Shown here: in pieces, positions 1-12,778 of the stretch
How positions within the stretch are numbered: position 1 is the stretch's first letter
How the letters are laid out: each line of letters opens with the position of its first letter
NCBI RefSeq assembly: GCF_019320115.1
Contig: NC_089581.1
Coordinates: 10,479,707-10,543,706, forward strand
DNA: 64,000 nt
Origin: Miscanthus floridulus
Lineage: Eukaryota > Streptophyta > Magnoliopsida > Poales > Poaceae
Reading direction: 5' to 3'
Notes under the pieces: generated by a model
The model's database searches: none
The model's input: only the letters and a program-made list of their open reading frames with translations
What the model was told of the DNA's origin: nothing
Translations under genes and position numbers: made by a program

Positions 1-1263
1 AATACAACGTTAGAGTATAATAGTTATTGTATAACAGCGGAATGTAACCATATTATCAGATTATAATATTTATTATTTATAATAGCGGAACATAAACATG
101 TATCAGAGTTATGAACAATTTAATTTAATAACGGAATATAAACAGGTGATCAGAATTACAGCGAAAAAAAATATCTATTCTTGACGTGATAAAGCATTAG
201 TATATAAGTTATGACAATAGATTATAAAACTTTTCTTTATAAAAACATTTAATGAGAGTTATAAATAAAAACTATGATCGCAGCGTAAAGAAAATCCTCT
301 CTGAGCCCACCAGAAGGAGTCCGCACACAAGAGTTAGCTGTAGCATCCGGCTGTCACCTGCAACAGAGGGAATAAAACTCTGAGTACTCAATTATACTCA
401 GCAAGACTTACCCGACAGGAGGAAAGAAAAGACTCCAAGAATATGCAAGGCTATCTGGCTTGTGGGTTTATTGCATCTGCAGGAGCATTACTAAAAGTGC
501 GTCCTCATAGATTTTCATTAACAGTCACATTAGTTCATTAACTAACCATTCTATGTAAGCACCTGTACTACTTTCAAGCAGGTGGTAAACAATCAGATTT
601 TCTTTTTCCATCTTTCACCTTTCAGTTCTTACTACGGTGCTAGAGTTAAGACAAGTCGTACCGTAACGCCTACGATTCACGAATCAATACCCCCAGCTAG
701 GTAACCCAAAAACACACGCACCGTTTGTACCCAAGGCACAAGTAGGACCAACCCATCACCCTCCTGTCCTGGGTGTCTAGGTCCCCGTCCAAACTAGGAC
801 TCCAAGCCCTCGCCTCTGAGTCCCGAACTCAGTGCGGTGCAAGGACCTCCTAACCCAAAAACCACCCTAACAATCAGTCCAAAAAAGAGTCGGATCCACG
901 ACAAGAGAGCAACAAGTCTTTCAAGCGCCCATACCCGAGTATGTGCTCGGGATAATAAGTCTATGACTTGCCTAGCGTCTTATGCAACGGCCGATCCTCA
1001 ACCACAACAGACAGGGAAAGCAGTGTAACCAAGCTATGCCCCGCATCCACGGCGACACAATCTCTACACTCACCAATATCCAAACCATATCCTTGCTTGG
1101 TCACCATTTTTTCTTTCCACTATTTATATTTTCCAAGTGATAATAATACAGTAATATATTCCATATCTCTCGCGAGTGACAGGTAATCACTCAACTTCTA
1201 TCGGAGTCCTATAGCATAGCAATCTACACGATCCTGTAATACTAGTAAGGCTCATATGATAAA

Positions 1264-1288
1264 GATATATATATATATATATATATAT

Positions 1289-1319
<31 letters not shown>
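1264..1319. repeat. AT dinucleotide microsatellite
   Basis: Two uninterrupted runs of AT repeats are separated by a single C near 1,291. The repeat lies inside the antisense LTR block. Confidence 0.95.
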
Positions 1320-1322
<3 letters not shown>

Positions 1323-3039
1323 AGTGGATTTCATTCAACTCCTGAAAACTTAATGCACAAATATAATTTAAAGTGCAGAAAAGTAGGAGTTATGCACCGG
1401 GGCTTGCCTGAGTAAGATATATATTAAAAGTTAGTATCTACATCTTTAGATCATCTACCATCAACTGAATATAAAAGCCCATCGCATCATCTCCTGGAGA
1501 GAATACCATTACACCATCTTTGAATTCCCAATCATCCTTCAATTAATCCGTTGGTCCATCATTGTACCTATATGATATGCATTGAGGCAAATGCATAGAT
1601 GTAAATAACCAACGACAGCTGAAATGCTTAGAAATCCAATCACGCTTCATAAGCTAATGAGATAGCTCTAACGCTGATCTACGTATCCATGTTGCCAAAT
1701 AAGACGTTATTTCCCAACGATTGTTTTAGTTATACAATTCCAAGGTGTTTCTTTATTTCATTCTATCGATTTAATCTTTATTTGAATTAGAACATCATTA
1801 TCTATCTAGCAACTAATTATTCTGGTGCTACAAAAATTACATTAAACACCTAATATTGCTAGGAACCTACTATAAAAATTTTAGACCCAACACTATTACC
1901 AATTTATTACAACAATTCCTACAAGTTCATATTTTTCCCTATTAAGTATCTCAAATTAATTATATAGCTTCAAGAATATTATCAAACTATGTGAACAAAA
2001 TATACTGACAGATGAATCATGATTTTAGGAACTTAACAAAACTGGTTTCATAATTTTTAGATCCCTATACTATTTTATATTGATTTTATAATTTAAACTA
2101 GAAACCTATTTTAGAAAATCATTTTGGAAATGGAAAAGGGTCGGCGGCCACTAACTGGCCCAGCAGAAAATCACGCACACACGGCCCAGGCGCAGCGGCA
2201 CAGGCCAGCCCAAGCGCGCAGGCATGAACGGCCCAGCTGAAAGGTCCTTGTATGGTTTTGGTAATTGAGTGACAACCTAGGTGGACTAATTGTGTTTATG
2301 TGAGATACACAGGTAATTAGTCCACAGGTATATGTGTGTGAGCAACATATGCCATGAAGGTAAAAATGGCTTGAAGATGTTGCAAAACTCACACATGTGA
2401 TGATGAAGGAGCTCATTACACATGAGACATGCCATTGAGTCATGTGATCAAAGGTGGAGAAGATTAAGACAAGACTTGGCTTGATGGACCGGTTGCAAGC
2501 GTGAAGGGCAAGTTGAAGGCTTTAGAGCGATGTACCGCGTGGCGGTGAAGCTTGAGCAAGACTTGGCGCCGATGGACGAAGGCAATGGTGAAAAGCAAGT
2601 AATGCCAAGATCGATGAACCAATATGATCACGTGATGATATAAAGTGGATCATATCATTGTTGATCATGTTGGTGCATGTGTTGCATCGACATTGGAGGA
2701 GATGGAATAGAATGAGCAAGGCAAAGGTATAACCTAGGATATTTCATTTCACCGGTCATAGGTGTGTAGAGAAGTTTATGACCGGGTTTAGGATAGATGG
2801 TCGTACTATCAAGAGGGGCAAACTTGTTTGCATATCGGTCATCTAGTGCTACTCGACTGATCTAACTTTGTATCGTCGCTAGGATCGAGTGGCATGGCAA
2901 GTTGAGTGGCTAACACCCTTGAAAATGTTTGTAAAAATATGCTAACACATGTGCATAAGGTGATACACTTGGTGGTTGGCACATTTGAGCAAGGGTGAAG
3001 AAGTTAGAGTTGAAAAGGAGTTAGTCGCGCTGGTCACAG

Positions 3040-3400
3040 AGTGACCAGACGCGTCCGGTATGGAGATCGGACACGTCTAGTATGTGGCTCAGGACTGAAC
3101 TACATGGTGCGATCGGACGTGTCTGGTCGCCACACCAGACACGTCCGGTGTGAATTCGAAAACACAGTGTTCGGCAGTACAGTCGATCGGACGCTGGCAG
3201 TGTCCGGTTTGGTGTGACCGGACGCGTTTGGTCATCAGTGGGTGCTTACTGTACTCAACCGAACGTTGATGCTCAGCGTCCAGTCAGTTTCTAATAGACA
3301 CGTCTGGTCAGCCTTAGAGGCTTACTGGACTCGACCGGACACAACGGTTGAGCGTCCGGTCATTTCATGCTGAGCGTCCAGTCATCTTGTCAGAGAGCCG
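3040..3400. repeat. Array of dyad motifs built on CCGGAC / GTCCGGT
   Basis: Roughly eight to ten imperfect palindromes of the form GACCGGACGCGTCCGGTC occur at irregular spacing just upstream of the LTR TATA box, for example near 3,049, 3,113, 3,132, 3,184, 3,217 and 3,335. The same motif recurs near 56,505-56,790 in another LTR remnant. Confidence 0.75.
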
Positions 3401-3552
3401 TTGGAGGCAACGGTTGGACACATGGTGGTTTGGCAGCTACTGGACATGTCCGATATTCGCGATCGGTGCGTCTGGTGCAGCGTCCGGTGTTGCGTCCGGT
3501 CGACCCAAAAAACGCCCGGTGAAGGGGTAACGGCTAGTTTAGCCCTTGGGGC

Positions 3553-3560
3553 TATAAATA
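3553..3560 (+). promoter_or_regulatory. TATA box of the solo LTR
   Basis: A TATAAATA match lies in a GC-rich context, about 1.3 kb into the LTR and directly downstream of the dyad array. It probably drives LTR transcription from the U3/R junction. Confidence 0.5.
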
Positions 3561-6500
3561 GAAGTGGCCTTCGGCCATGGCTGGTGCTGAGCACCTTGGG
3601 GGACTTTGTGTCCATGCTTGAGAGTACTTAGGAGCCCTCCATCTCACACATACTTGATAGTGATCATCCGATTATGTGAGTGAACGATTCTAGTGCGATT
3701 GCATCGTGAGGTTGTATCGAGTGGCACTAGGTGATCGAGTTGCAAGCCGGTGGTGCTTGTTACTCTTGGAGGTTGCCACCTCCTAGATGGCTTGGTGGTG
3801 GTCTCCGTCGAAGCTCGTAAGAAGCTTGTGCGGCGCTCCGGAGAAGTGCTTTGTGAGGGGCATTGTGCTTGCCCCGCGGGAGACACGAAGAACAACTTTA
3901 GTAAAGCATGTCATTGAGCTACCCTCACTTCTGGGGTAGGTTCTTGCGGCGCCCGACGTGTAGGCTTGGCGGGTGATGCCAATTAGCCGCCGAACCACCA
4001 AGTGAGCGGGCGACACAATGGGGACTAGCGTGTTAGCAAACACATGAACCTCAAGAGAAAAATCATCGTGTCAACCTTGTTCTTCCCGTTGGTTTGCATC
4101 CCCATTACACAAGCTTGCAATTACTTTTATATACATTGAGCTTGTGTTGTTGCTTTTGTAATTAGTTAGCTTGTGTAGCTTGCTAGTTACCTTCTTGCTT
4201 GTGTAGCATAGAAGTAGCTCCCTTACGTGGCTAATTTAGTTTGTGTAACCTTGTTAGTCACATTGCTTAGTTTGTGTAGCTAAGTAATTGCGCTCTCTAA
4301 TTTGGCATCGGTTGCCTTGTTATTGAGTATTGTTAGTAAGCTTAGATGGCTTTGTGCTTTTGCTTACTAGCATGTGTAGGAGCTCCCTTGTTGCTTAAGT
4401 ACTAGTGGCATAGGTTTGTGTGACCTTGCTTCTAGCATTGGTTAGGTGAGCTCTAGCTAGCCCGACACCTTTATTGCTTAATTAGTATCTTTGAAAGGTA
4501 CTAGAGAATATAGATAGAGGGGTGTAGTCTTGACTAGACCGATAGTTTTAATTCCGTACTAGTTTCGATTAGCCGACGCGATTAATTTTAAAAAGGACTA
4601 TTCACCCCCCCCTCTAGTCTGTCATCTTGACCCTTTCACTAGCAACGCGGGAGCATGTCGGCCCAGGCGCGACGGCCAAAGGTCGGCCCAGTGCGGGCGA
4701 GCCCTAGGCTCGCTTGATCGATGGCCTAGGCAGCAAGGCAGCCCAACGTGGCATGGCCCATAGGGTGCGCACGCGGCCTACCGACCAAGCAGCCCAGTAC
4801 GAGCAGGCCGGCCCACGACGGAAGACCTAGCGACAGTGCCCCATTTTGCAAAAATGCCCCTGCATTTTCTTGAAACTACCCCACAGTCCAACATATAATA
4901 TTCGTATGAGTCATGTATTTCGTAGTAAGGACCGTGTATAAAATTTCTACTTGGATTCATACCGTTCACTTCATCTTCTACATACAGAGGAGCAGAGGAG
5001 CATCGGCCGATGGGCATGGTTGGCCAAATCCAGGCCACCATCGCACCCATCGGTGCGGAAAGACAGCGCAGAGCAGCGGCGCAACAACGAGGTGCGCCGG
5101 TGGCATTGTGGCGGTGGAAGGCACAGCCATGGTGGGTGCATGCGCAAGACAACAATGCAGGGCCATGGGGGCTCGGTTGTGCCTACGAGTGCGGTGGTCG
5201 AGCAGCAGGGAAGGAAGGGACGACGCTATGGCATGGACACGCTAAGGAGCAGCAGGCCCAGCGCAGGGCTAGGGGCACACGCGTGGGAGGGCCGGCACCG
5301 GCGTGGACGACCATGGTGTGGACGCGGTGCGGAGAGCTATGATTATGAGACACGACGACTGCGGGCATAGCCCTAGGCAGATGCTGTGGGGCAGGGCAGC
5401 TGGCAAGGGCAGAGAAGGGGAAGGCGGTGCTGCAGTATGGCTCCATAGCTCTGGCAGCCTTGCGCTGCTCATGCCAGGATAAGGCATGGCCCAGTGGCCA
5501 CATGCGGCCACAACAGAGGAGGAAAAAGGATGGGGCACCAGCATGTAGGGGAACAGGAGGAGCGGCACTACTGAGCAGTAGGCCCAGCATGGGGCTGAGG
5601 GCATGTGCGCTCGCACGGGGTGGGAAGGGGCGGCTATGGTGGCCCAGCATAGGAGGCGTGCCGACGGTGGAGCACTGGGGCTGCTCCAGGTGGGAAGCGG
5701 GCATGGCGAGCGCAGACGCTCGAGGCAGGTAGAGCGGAGAAGAACGGCATAAGAGGAAAAGTGAGGAGGCATCGCTGTGGGCATGAGCCTGGCGTGCGCC
5801 GCGGAGAGAAAAAAGAGGCGGTCATGACAAGCAAGGACAGATCGTAGAGGCAAAGAGACAGTGAGCAACGGCTCAGCATAGGCAGACAAGACAAGCAAGG
5901 TAGACAGGAGCTGGGATGCCTCCTCCACAGCAGTAGAAAAGAAATGGAGGGAAGCAGCATGAGGGAGGGACACTTCGTACACACGCCAGAGCACTAACGC
6001 AGAGGTAGGTTGGGACGGCGTAGCGTGGCCAGTAGCGGCAGGCAAGGACAAGGCCACGGTCACAGAAATAGAAAAGGAGGAAAACAAGAGTGTTTGGCCA
6101 ACTTCCATTACGCATGGTAGCGTAGAGATAATGAAGAGGCAGACAAATAGAGGCAGCAGCAGTAGAGACAAGCAAAGGCAGGCAAGACAAGCAAGGTAGG
6201 CAACGGAGGCAAGACAGACATCGATGCTGATGGTGAACACACACCGGGAGGAGAGGAAATGAGGTAGGTCCAAGCGTACCAAACAGAGAGAAAGAGGGCA
6301 TGCAAGCAAAGCAGGACACGACAGCAGTAGCCCGACACACGTTCCATGCGCTACGACACGGCAATGGCGCCCCTACGCGTGGCCTATGTGTGAAACAGTA
6401 GCGTCACGACTCTTTCTCAATAACGCGCGCTAGGGTACGCATGTGAGGGAACACGCTGCAGCAAAACACGTGGGCACCGTGTGGCTCTACTGGTTGCCTG

Positions 6501-6828
6501 CCTACGCGTGAGACGACGCGACACGGAGGTGACAGCGATACGTTGCCGACAACTATAAAAGAGCTAAATCCTATTGACTTTCACCAATAAATATCGCACG
6601 CGGTAGCTCATACTCATACCAAGCCATGGAACAAAATATTACGACGTTATGTAATTATTTTGCGTAAAACAAATCGCCACAAACAATGTTTTAAAATATA
6701 ATTTTTGATTTTTACTGTTGACGTGAAAGGCTAGTTTTTAAATTTTTAAAAATGAGAAAATCATTTTGGTAATTTTTCTTAGGCCTAAATCATGGTGCTA
6801 AACAAGATCGTAACACCAGGGTGTTACA

Positions 6829-7127
6829 GCCGCCGTGCATGAGAGCTATGCACGCCGCCAACTCGAGGGCGAGTTTCAACCTTGCCATCGAGCGGACGAG
6901 TTACGACCCCGCCAATGCACGGACGAGTTGTGGCATGCCGACGGAGGAGGCAGCTCGGGGAACCGATGGAGGAGGCGGCTCAGGGCACTACGCGGAGGAG
7001 GCTTGGGGCGACACGCGTCCAACCTCCGGTGGAGGAGGGCGGGCAGCGCGCTGCAGGAGCACTAGTGGAGAAGGCGCAGGCACTGATGGAGGAAAGCAGA
7101 GTGCCGAGCTCAGACTCAATGGGTTAG
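6829..7127. other. GC-rich spacer between two LTR elements
   Basis: About 300 bp of GC-rich sequence with repeated GGAGGAGGC-type words. Short open frames cross it in several phases, but none shows a domain I recognise. It is probably host or older element sequence trapped between insertions. Confidence 0.4.
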
Positions 7128-7583
7128 TGTCGATACGGGACCCATAGGGTTTCCCCACGGAGAAGAGAGAAGAAAACATAGTCCAAATAGGATTCTCTAC
7201 ATGTAATCCTACTAGGACTAGTTACACATAATCCTACTAGAATCTCTACTTTGTAACCGACTAGGACTCCCGCCTCTCCTAGACTATATAAAGGAGGGCA
7301 GGGGTCCCTAGATTGGCACCACCTACACAAGAACACACCATACAACACACAACAAAAAACCTCTAGATCTCGATAGAGATCAAGAGGACGATATAGCGTA
7401 GGGCGCAACATACTATCTACTCCACATTGGACGTAGGGTGCCATGATTTTTTGGCGTACCGAACTAGTATAAATCATTGTCTCCCTGCATTTACCACCGA
7501 GTTCCTGCATACGCCGATACCCCTCCGAACAAATCACCGCCTAGGTACCCCCGTGGCGGGTAGCCGGTGGTAAAACATCGATA
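7128..7583 (+). repeat. 5' LTR of the 7,128-10,845 element
   Basis: It starts TGTCGATACGGG. Its last bases read CGATA where the 3' copy has TGACA, so the terminal CA is mutated. A TATATAAA box lies near 7,285 (in GACTATATAAAGG), and the sequence downstream matches 10,388-10,845 nearly base for base. Confidence 0.9.
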
Positions 7584-8967
7584 GCTAACATGCTAGGTAG
7601 GGGTTCTCGGTGCTTTGCGTTTGAGAGCTCGATGGACCTCAAGATCAAAGACTTGTTGTGGCTCTTGTTGGCCCTCATCGACAAGTCACTGCAGCTCTCG
7701 TCGACCCTCAAGATAACAACACGTTCTCGGCGACAGCCTCGAGCATCCAAAACTCGTACAAGCTATCGTTGGGAACATGTACACCAATGAGCTCACCGCA
7801 TCTCATTCAATCTCAAGATCTAGCACAGGAGCTTCACCACGTTCATGTACAGGATCATCATGCTCAAATTCTAAACAAACTTCCGCGTCAAACTCGTAGC
7901 AGTTCAATTGCCATGATGACAACAACATGGTGTCTCCAGGCATCGTCATCGACTTATGCCTGTACGAGCTAGTGGACAAACTTAGGTTGGATTCATGACC
8001 GATAGACTTTTCGCTGGGCATGCAGTCGAATTCAAGATGGACGGAACCTGTATCCAAGTTAGTTGTACTCTCACGGTGGAATAATAACCGAACTCTGAAT
8101 ACGGCAAGGGCCTGATGCGTCTCCATCCGATGAACAAAAAAAAGAAGCCAACAAGGACAACATATATGTGTATATACATGCACAAACACATGCTGTATAT
8201 GCTACGTCGGACAACCAGCCCTGGATTCCACCTTAACAAAGTCAAAACAACAACTGAGTTTGACTCCAACTCGAACACCTTGAGGGCTCCCGGATGCAGC
8301 TGGATTGGAGGACAACTAGGACTACAACAACTCGGATATGAAGACCTCAGCACGAACGGTACAAAATTAGATCAACTCGGATACAGACTACTACCAAAGA
8401 AGCAAGACGTATAGACTACTGCCAAAGAAGCAAGCAAGGCCAAGGCGTTTGTGCACTATTTATGTATGTGCACGCACGTACATATCAAGGCTCGTACATG
8501 ATGCGTACATTCCTGTCAACCAACACGCAAGCTGTTCTAGCTGGCCAACAAGCAAGCCATCCGACTGGAAGCAAGCAGGCCACTACGACAACCCGATAAT
8601 AGCGCAACACTCTCCAAGTACTCCACGACGACGACTGATTCCGGCTACCACTACAACAACCCGCCGATTCCACCGTGATGCTCGATGACTACCTTGACTA
8701 CTACTCAGAACCAACAAACTAGTCAGTGATGAGTTCTAGATGCTTGATGTGTCTACAACCAATTGCTCAGACGTGGTATCCAACTACTCATCCGAAGTAC
8801 CCAGCAACTCGACAACTCGGCCATGAACCAAGCTAAGTGATGCTTTAATTTTTAAATACATTCTGGATTTTATTCGTATGCCTCTATGGCCATATCATCT
8901 TCCCTTAACAGCTGTTAATTTACTCGGATAGTAAGCCTTAATTTGTGAAGCTTGTTTTCTCGAATGG

Positions 8968-9203
8968 ATGGTCACGTCAATGAACCTCTGAACAATATGC
9001 ATGGTCACATCAAAGAACCTCTGAACCATATGGAGTGGTCACGTCAATGAACCTCTGAACCATACGCGAGATTCAAGTGCTTAAACATAATAGACTACTA
9101 CCTAGAAAATTAACCGACCTAGCAAGGGAAGACATAAAAATCATCATGCGAGCAAACATAGTGCTCTAAGTAAAATCATCATGTGAGCAAACATAGTGCT
9201 CTA
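8968..9203 (+). repeat. Short tandem repeats inside the LTR element
   Basis: Three copies of a block containing GGTCACGTCAATGAACCTCTGAAC-like sequence occur at about 8,968-9,062 with a roughly 45-bp period. A 33-bp unit beginning ATCATCATG is duplicated at about 9,140-9,203. A further related copy appears near 9,283. Confidence 0.75.
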
Positions 9204-10014
9204 AGTCTTCTCTTAACGGTCGCTAAAGTCCTCAGGTAGAACATGCCTTAATCTATGAAGCTTGTCTACTCACATGGACGATCACGTCAATGAACCTCTA
9301 AATCATACGCCAGAGATTCAAGTGCTTAAACATAACAGGACACTACCTGAGGAATTTGCATGGCCTAGTAAGAGCAAGGCATGAAAAAAGTTTATATGCA
9401 TTTTATGATGCCAGGGCCCGCCCCTGATTGATTATTCAAATATGGGACATGCTCTTGACTTCATATCTGGAATGTCATTTACAACATATTTTTATGTTTA
9501 ACATGCAGGGGAGCTACATCTATACCATGAGATCAGGAAAAACACGCTCCAGAGAGCTAGTCCAGAAACAACCTGGTTTGATCAAAAAAGAACCCTAACA
9601 AGGTGCGGCAAGAACCAAGACAAGCACTTAGAAAGAACCTAGATCGATTAGAAAACAACCCCGAAGAGGTGCTGCAAGTACCAAGACAAATTCAGAAAGA
9701 ACCCGGATTGATCAGAAAACAATGCGGATGAGGTACATACAAGTTCAGAAAAAATCTAGATGAAGTGCAAATAATCTGGAAGAGGTACATCAAGAACCAG
9801 AGGTCTAGAAATAACTCGGATGAATAAAAAACAACCTGGAAGAACATCACGGCTTAGTCAAACGCTAAGCTCGGTAGATCAGCATACGCTTCAACTACAC
9901 CCGGGGGCTCGAATTCAAGGGCGAAAGACCAAGAATACAAGTACTCAAGACTACAACAAACGACAACACATCAAGACCCTTCATCCGATTTCTTTTTGAA
10001 AGATAAGAACTCGG

Positions 10015-10387
10015 AGAAGGCTCGGGGGCTGCGAGATACATAACCCCAGAAATTTTTTTAAGACAAGAATCTGGACCCTTCAACTTTTGCAAGCAAAAGC
10101 AAGAGGCTCGGGGGCTACACTAGGTGAGTGCAATTTTTACAAAAAAATTGCACCCATCGAAAAAGAACTCAGAGCAACCAAGAAGACTAAAGGGACCCTC
10201 TGGCTTCTTGTCCCAACAAGCAAGAGGCTCGGGGGCTACACTCACTGAGTGCACTTTTATCCAAAAATGCACATCAGCCGAAGAAAAGACAAAGAAGACC
10301 ATCTCAAGATCTCGCCTTAAGAAAGAACCCAGAACAAGTCTACAACAACCCGGCCCCTGAAGCTCAATCATAAAATGCTCGGGGGCT
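10015..10387 (+). repeat. Repeated PPT-like units upstream of the 3' LTR
   Basis: The phrase GGCTCGGGGGCT occurs near 10,019, 10,105, 10,226 and 10,378. The last copy is the presumed polypurine tract touching the 3' LTR. Two copies are followed by GAGTGCA and a short hairpin; the clearest has 11-bp arms at 10,128-10,138 and 10,143-10,153. Confidence 0.75.
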
Positions 10388-10845
10388 TGTCGATGCAGGA
10401 CCCATAGGGTTTTCCCATGGAGAAGAGAGAAGAAAACCTAGTCCAAATAGGATTCTCTACATGTAATCCTACTAGGACTAGTTACACATAATCCTACTAG
10501 GATCTCTACTTTGTAACCGACTAGGACTCCCACCTCTCCTGGACTATATAAAGAAGGGCATGGGGTCCCTAGATCGGCACCACCTACACAAGAACACACC
10601 ATACAACACACAACAAAAAACCTCTAGATCTCGATAGAGATCAAGAGGACGACATAGCGCAGGGCGCAATGTACTATCTACTCCACACTGGACGTAGGGC
10701 GCCGTGGTTTTTCGGCGTACCGAATCAGTATAAATCATTGTCTCCCTGCGTTTACCACAGAGTTTCTACATACGCCGATACCTCTCTGAACAAATCACCG
10801 CCCCGGATACCCCCGTGGCGGGTTGCTGGTGGTAAAACATTGACA
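10388..10845 (+). repeat. 3' LTR of the 7,128-10,845 element
   Basis: It starts TGTCGATGCAGG and ends TTGACA, then the TSD copy GTTAG follows. It matches the 5' LTR along its full length. Confidence 0.92.
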
Positions 10846-10850
10846 GTTAG

Positions 10851-11411
10851 GGATGGTTCAGCCCTGTTTGCTTGAACTTATCGCCGTATCGTTTCAACGA
10901 AATAACAGTGTTTTTCTCTCATAATAAATCAACATTAACATCAAACGTTTTCCTAGCCAGTCAAACCGGGCCGAAAGAGATAAAGCCATGGAAGAAAAGG
11001 AAAAAATAAAATACAATGACATATGGGTCCCATCTGTCAGTACTTGATCCCACTTTTGATGTCTCTAGACTAAACAGAACGGGTTGGTCCCTTCCCTTCT
11101 CAACTGAACAAAAATTAGTGTCATCTCATCCCACTAAGCAAAGTCAGGACCATCCCGTTCCATCTTGCCTCCCAACCAAACGGTAACTAAGTAAAGGATG
11201 TTATGGAGCATCTTTGGGCACATAGGCTTTCAATGTGGTGCTCACTTCCTTTTTGTTTTAGCAAATGCCACTGTACTAGAAACTTTTAAATGTACTCCCT
11301 ACCTTTGAAATTACTATAGACCACATTATCTTTATTATTAATTCAAATATCTTTATTTTGATCAAGTTTATAGAATAGTACTTCCAATTTTTGTGTAAGC
11401 CGAATAATAAT
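10851..11411. other. Intergenic sequence, no gene seen
   Basis: About 560 bp without a supported gene. The stretch near 11,290-11,330 (TACTCCCTACCTTTG) resembles one end of a Stowaway-type MITE, but I cannot find a partner end. Confidence 0.4.
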
Positions 11412-11443
11412 ACTTCCACTGTTCCAAGTTATAAGAAGTTTTG

Positions 11444-11837
11444 TGTGGGAGATACGACTCCTGGTATCCACAAGACAAGACATGGGCCGCACCATCAGAG
11501 GTGCCCTAGCCCACAAGATCAAGGCGTGCACGGCACTGGTCGACGTGCACCGCAAGATATTCTATAGTACCAAATAGGATAATTTCCTTGTAACCCTACC
11601 CCTCTAGAGTATATAAGGAGAGGCAGGGGTCTCCTAGTCGATAGCTACTACATCTCAATACAATACACCAAAGACATAGGACGTAGGGTATTACATTGAT
11701 TAGACGGTTCAAACCTGTCTAAATCGCTGTCTCTACGCCTTGTGTCACCATCCGGTTCCTGATCACACGCACCTCCATCGATCAATCTACCTTCGTGGGA
11801 TACCCCTCGGAGAACTGTCGAGCATCTTTTATCGACA
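11444..11837 (+). repeat. 5' LTR of the 11,444-14,095 element
   Basis: It starts TGTGGGAGATACGA, carries a GAGTATATAAGGAG TATA region near 11,607, and ends ATCGACA. It is the same length as the 3' copy. Confidence 0.92.
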
Positions 11838-12778
11838 GTTGGCACCCACTATGGGGCTCATGCGCGCTGATCCCTAGCGAACCAGATGGTGTAACTCAAG
11901 ATCAACATCCTTCACGGCAACTCGACTGATCGCATCGACATCCTTTGACAACCACGACGCACGTCTTTGTACGCGGATTGACACCGCCAAGCTCCGACTA
12001 CATCTATCCTACTCCAACACGAGATCAACTTTGTTCCAGTCATCAAGTGAGCTACCCACATCACCGACCAGATAACGCCATACGACGTCGACCAGACTTT
12101 CTGTTTACAGCTAAGTCACGCTTTAATATTTTTCTAAATATTCTCTAATCTTCGTATATCGTCATAATATTTCTCCGAGCTGTTTTCTCCATGTTTGCTC
12201 TCCAAACGATTTTCTAAACCCCAAAACAGTCAAGTTGATGCTCGGATGTCCACAGAGACGGCCCTATCTCTGGCTCCTCCCTACACATGTACGAGCGTCT
12301 GTCCTCTGCGTTATGGGTGGTCGGCAGCGGCTCTTTAGTGATGTTTTATTCTTCCTACACGCACACGGGCTCCACGCTCCGCGTTATGGTTAACGAGCTA
12401 GCTAGGGCTGGAGACTTATCTACACACTAACTGGTTGGACGATTTATATTAAATATAAATACATCTTCAGAATAACACTAAGTGTTCACACCAACTGATT
12501 ACCGAGCTGCATACGCTATTTCATCACTATTACTGATTCTTCTCTGGAGTTCATATATTTTACATCATGTACTACCCATTCTACACATTTGTATTGCAGG
12601 ATCATCGTCTAGGTGGTCGGACCACCTGGTGCTTGGACTTCTCCACCGATCAACTGGTCGGACCACTAAGTTAATGGACTTCATCGTCGACCAGTTGATC
12701 GGACTGTTTGTCGATCGCTTCTACTCAATGCTCACTTTGCCGCCGACCAGTTGACCGGACTGTTTGTCGCTCGTGCTT

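Larger units (their letters stand above)
2238..4638 (+). mobile_element. Solo LTR with TGAAAGG/CCTTTCA termini
   Basis: The element starts TGAAAGGTCC at 2,238 and ends GACCCTTTCA at 4,638, so its ends form a short inverted repeat beginning TG and ending CA. It is flanked by CCAGC (2,233-2,237) and CTAGC (4,639-4,643), a 5-bp target duplication with one mismatch. A TATAAATA box at 3,553-3,560 sets the plus orientation. No coding domain is present, so it is best read as a solo LTR of about 2.4 kb. A run of C just before the end and the CTAGTCTG-type terminus resemble long copia LTRs of the SIRE/Maximus kind, which is my inference. Confidence 0.75.
1..6828 (-). mobile_element. Long gypsy-type LTR, antisense, interrupted, left end outside window
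   Basis: Read on the minus strand, this block opens at 6,828 with TGTAACACCC, the same kind of terminus as the long LTRs at 37,530 and 38,291. It then has an AT-rich start, a GC-rich middle with many GGCCCA motifs (about 4,640-6,400 and 2,140-2,240), and near 385-420 the motif pair GAGTACTCA / TACTCAGCAAGAC, which resembles the GAGTAC signature near the end of the other two LTRs. A different solo LTR splits it at 2,238-4,638. The left end and its TSD lie outside the window. Assignment to gypsy (Tekay/Del-like long LTR) is an inference from termini and layout; no pol domain is visible. Confidence 0.55.
7128..10845 (+). mobile_element. Complete non-autonomous LTR retrotransposon, TSD GTTAG
   Basis: Two direct repeats of 456 and 458 bp bound the element. 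Perfect 5-bp copies of GTTAG flank it at 7,123-7,127 and 10,846-10,850. A purine-rich GCTCGGGGGCT precedes the 3' LTR, in the polypurine-tract position. The roughly 2.8-kb interior has no gag or pol motif in any frame, so it must rely on another element's enzymes. By eye the LTRs differ at several percent of sites, so it is not recent. The superfamily (gypsy-like) is an inference from the tract and interior style. Confidence 0.9.

Noticed and set aside
5269..6309. 346-codon minus-strand open frame, leucine-, serine- and cysteine-rich
   Set aside because: It lies in the GC-rich part of an antisense LTR, overlaps other open frames in both strands, and shows no domain. Open frames of this size arise by chance in such composition.
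8960..9330. CRISPR-like appearance of spaced repeats
   Set aside because: The repeats are imperfect, of changing period and inside a plant LTR element. There are no cas genes and no regular spacers.
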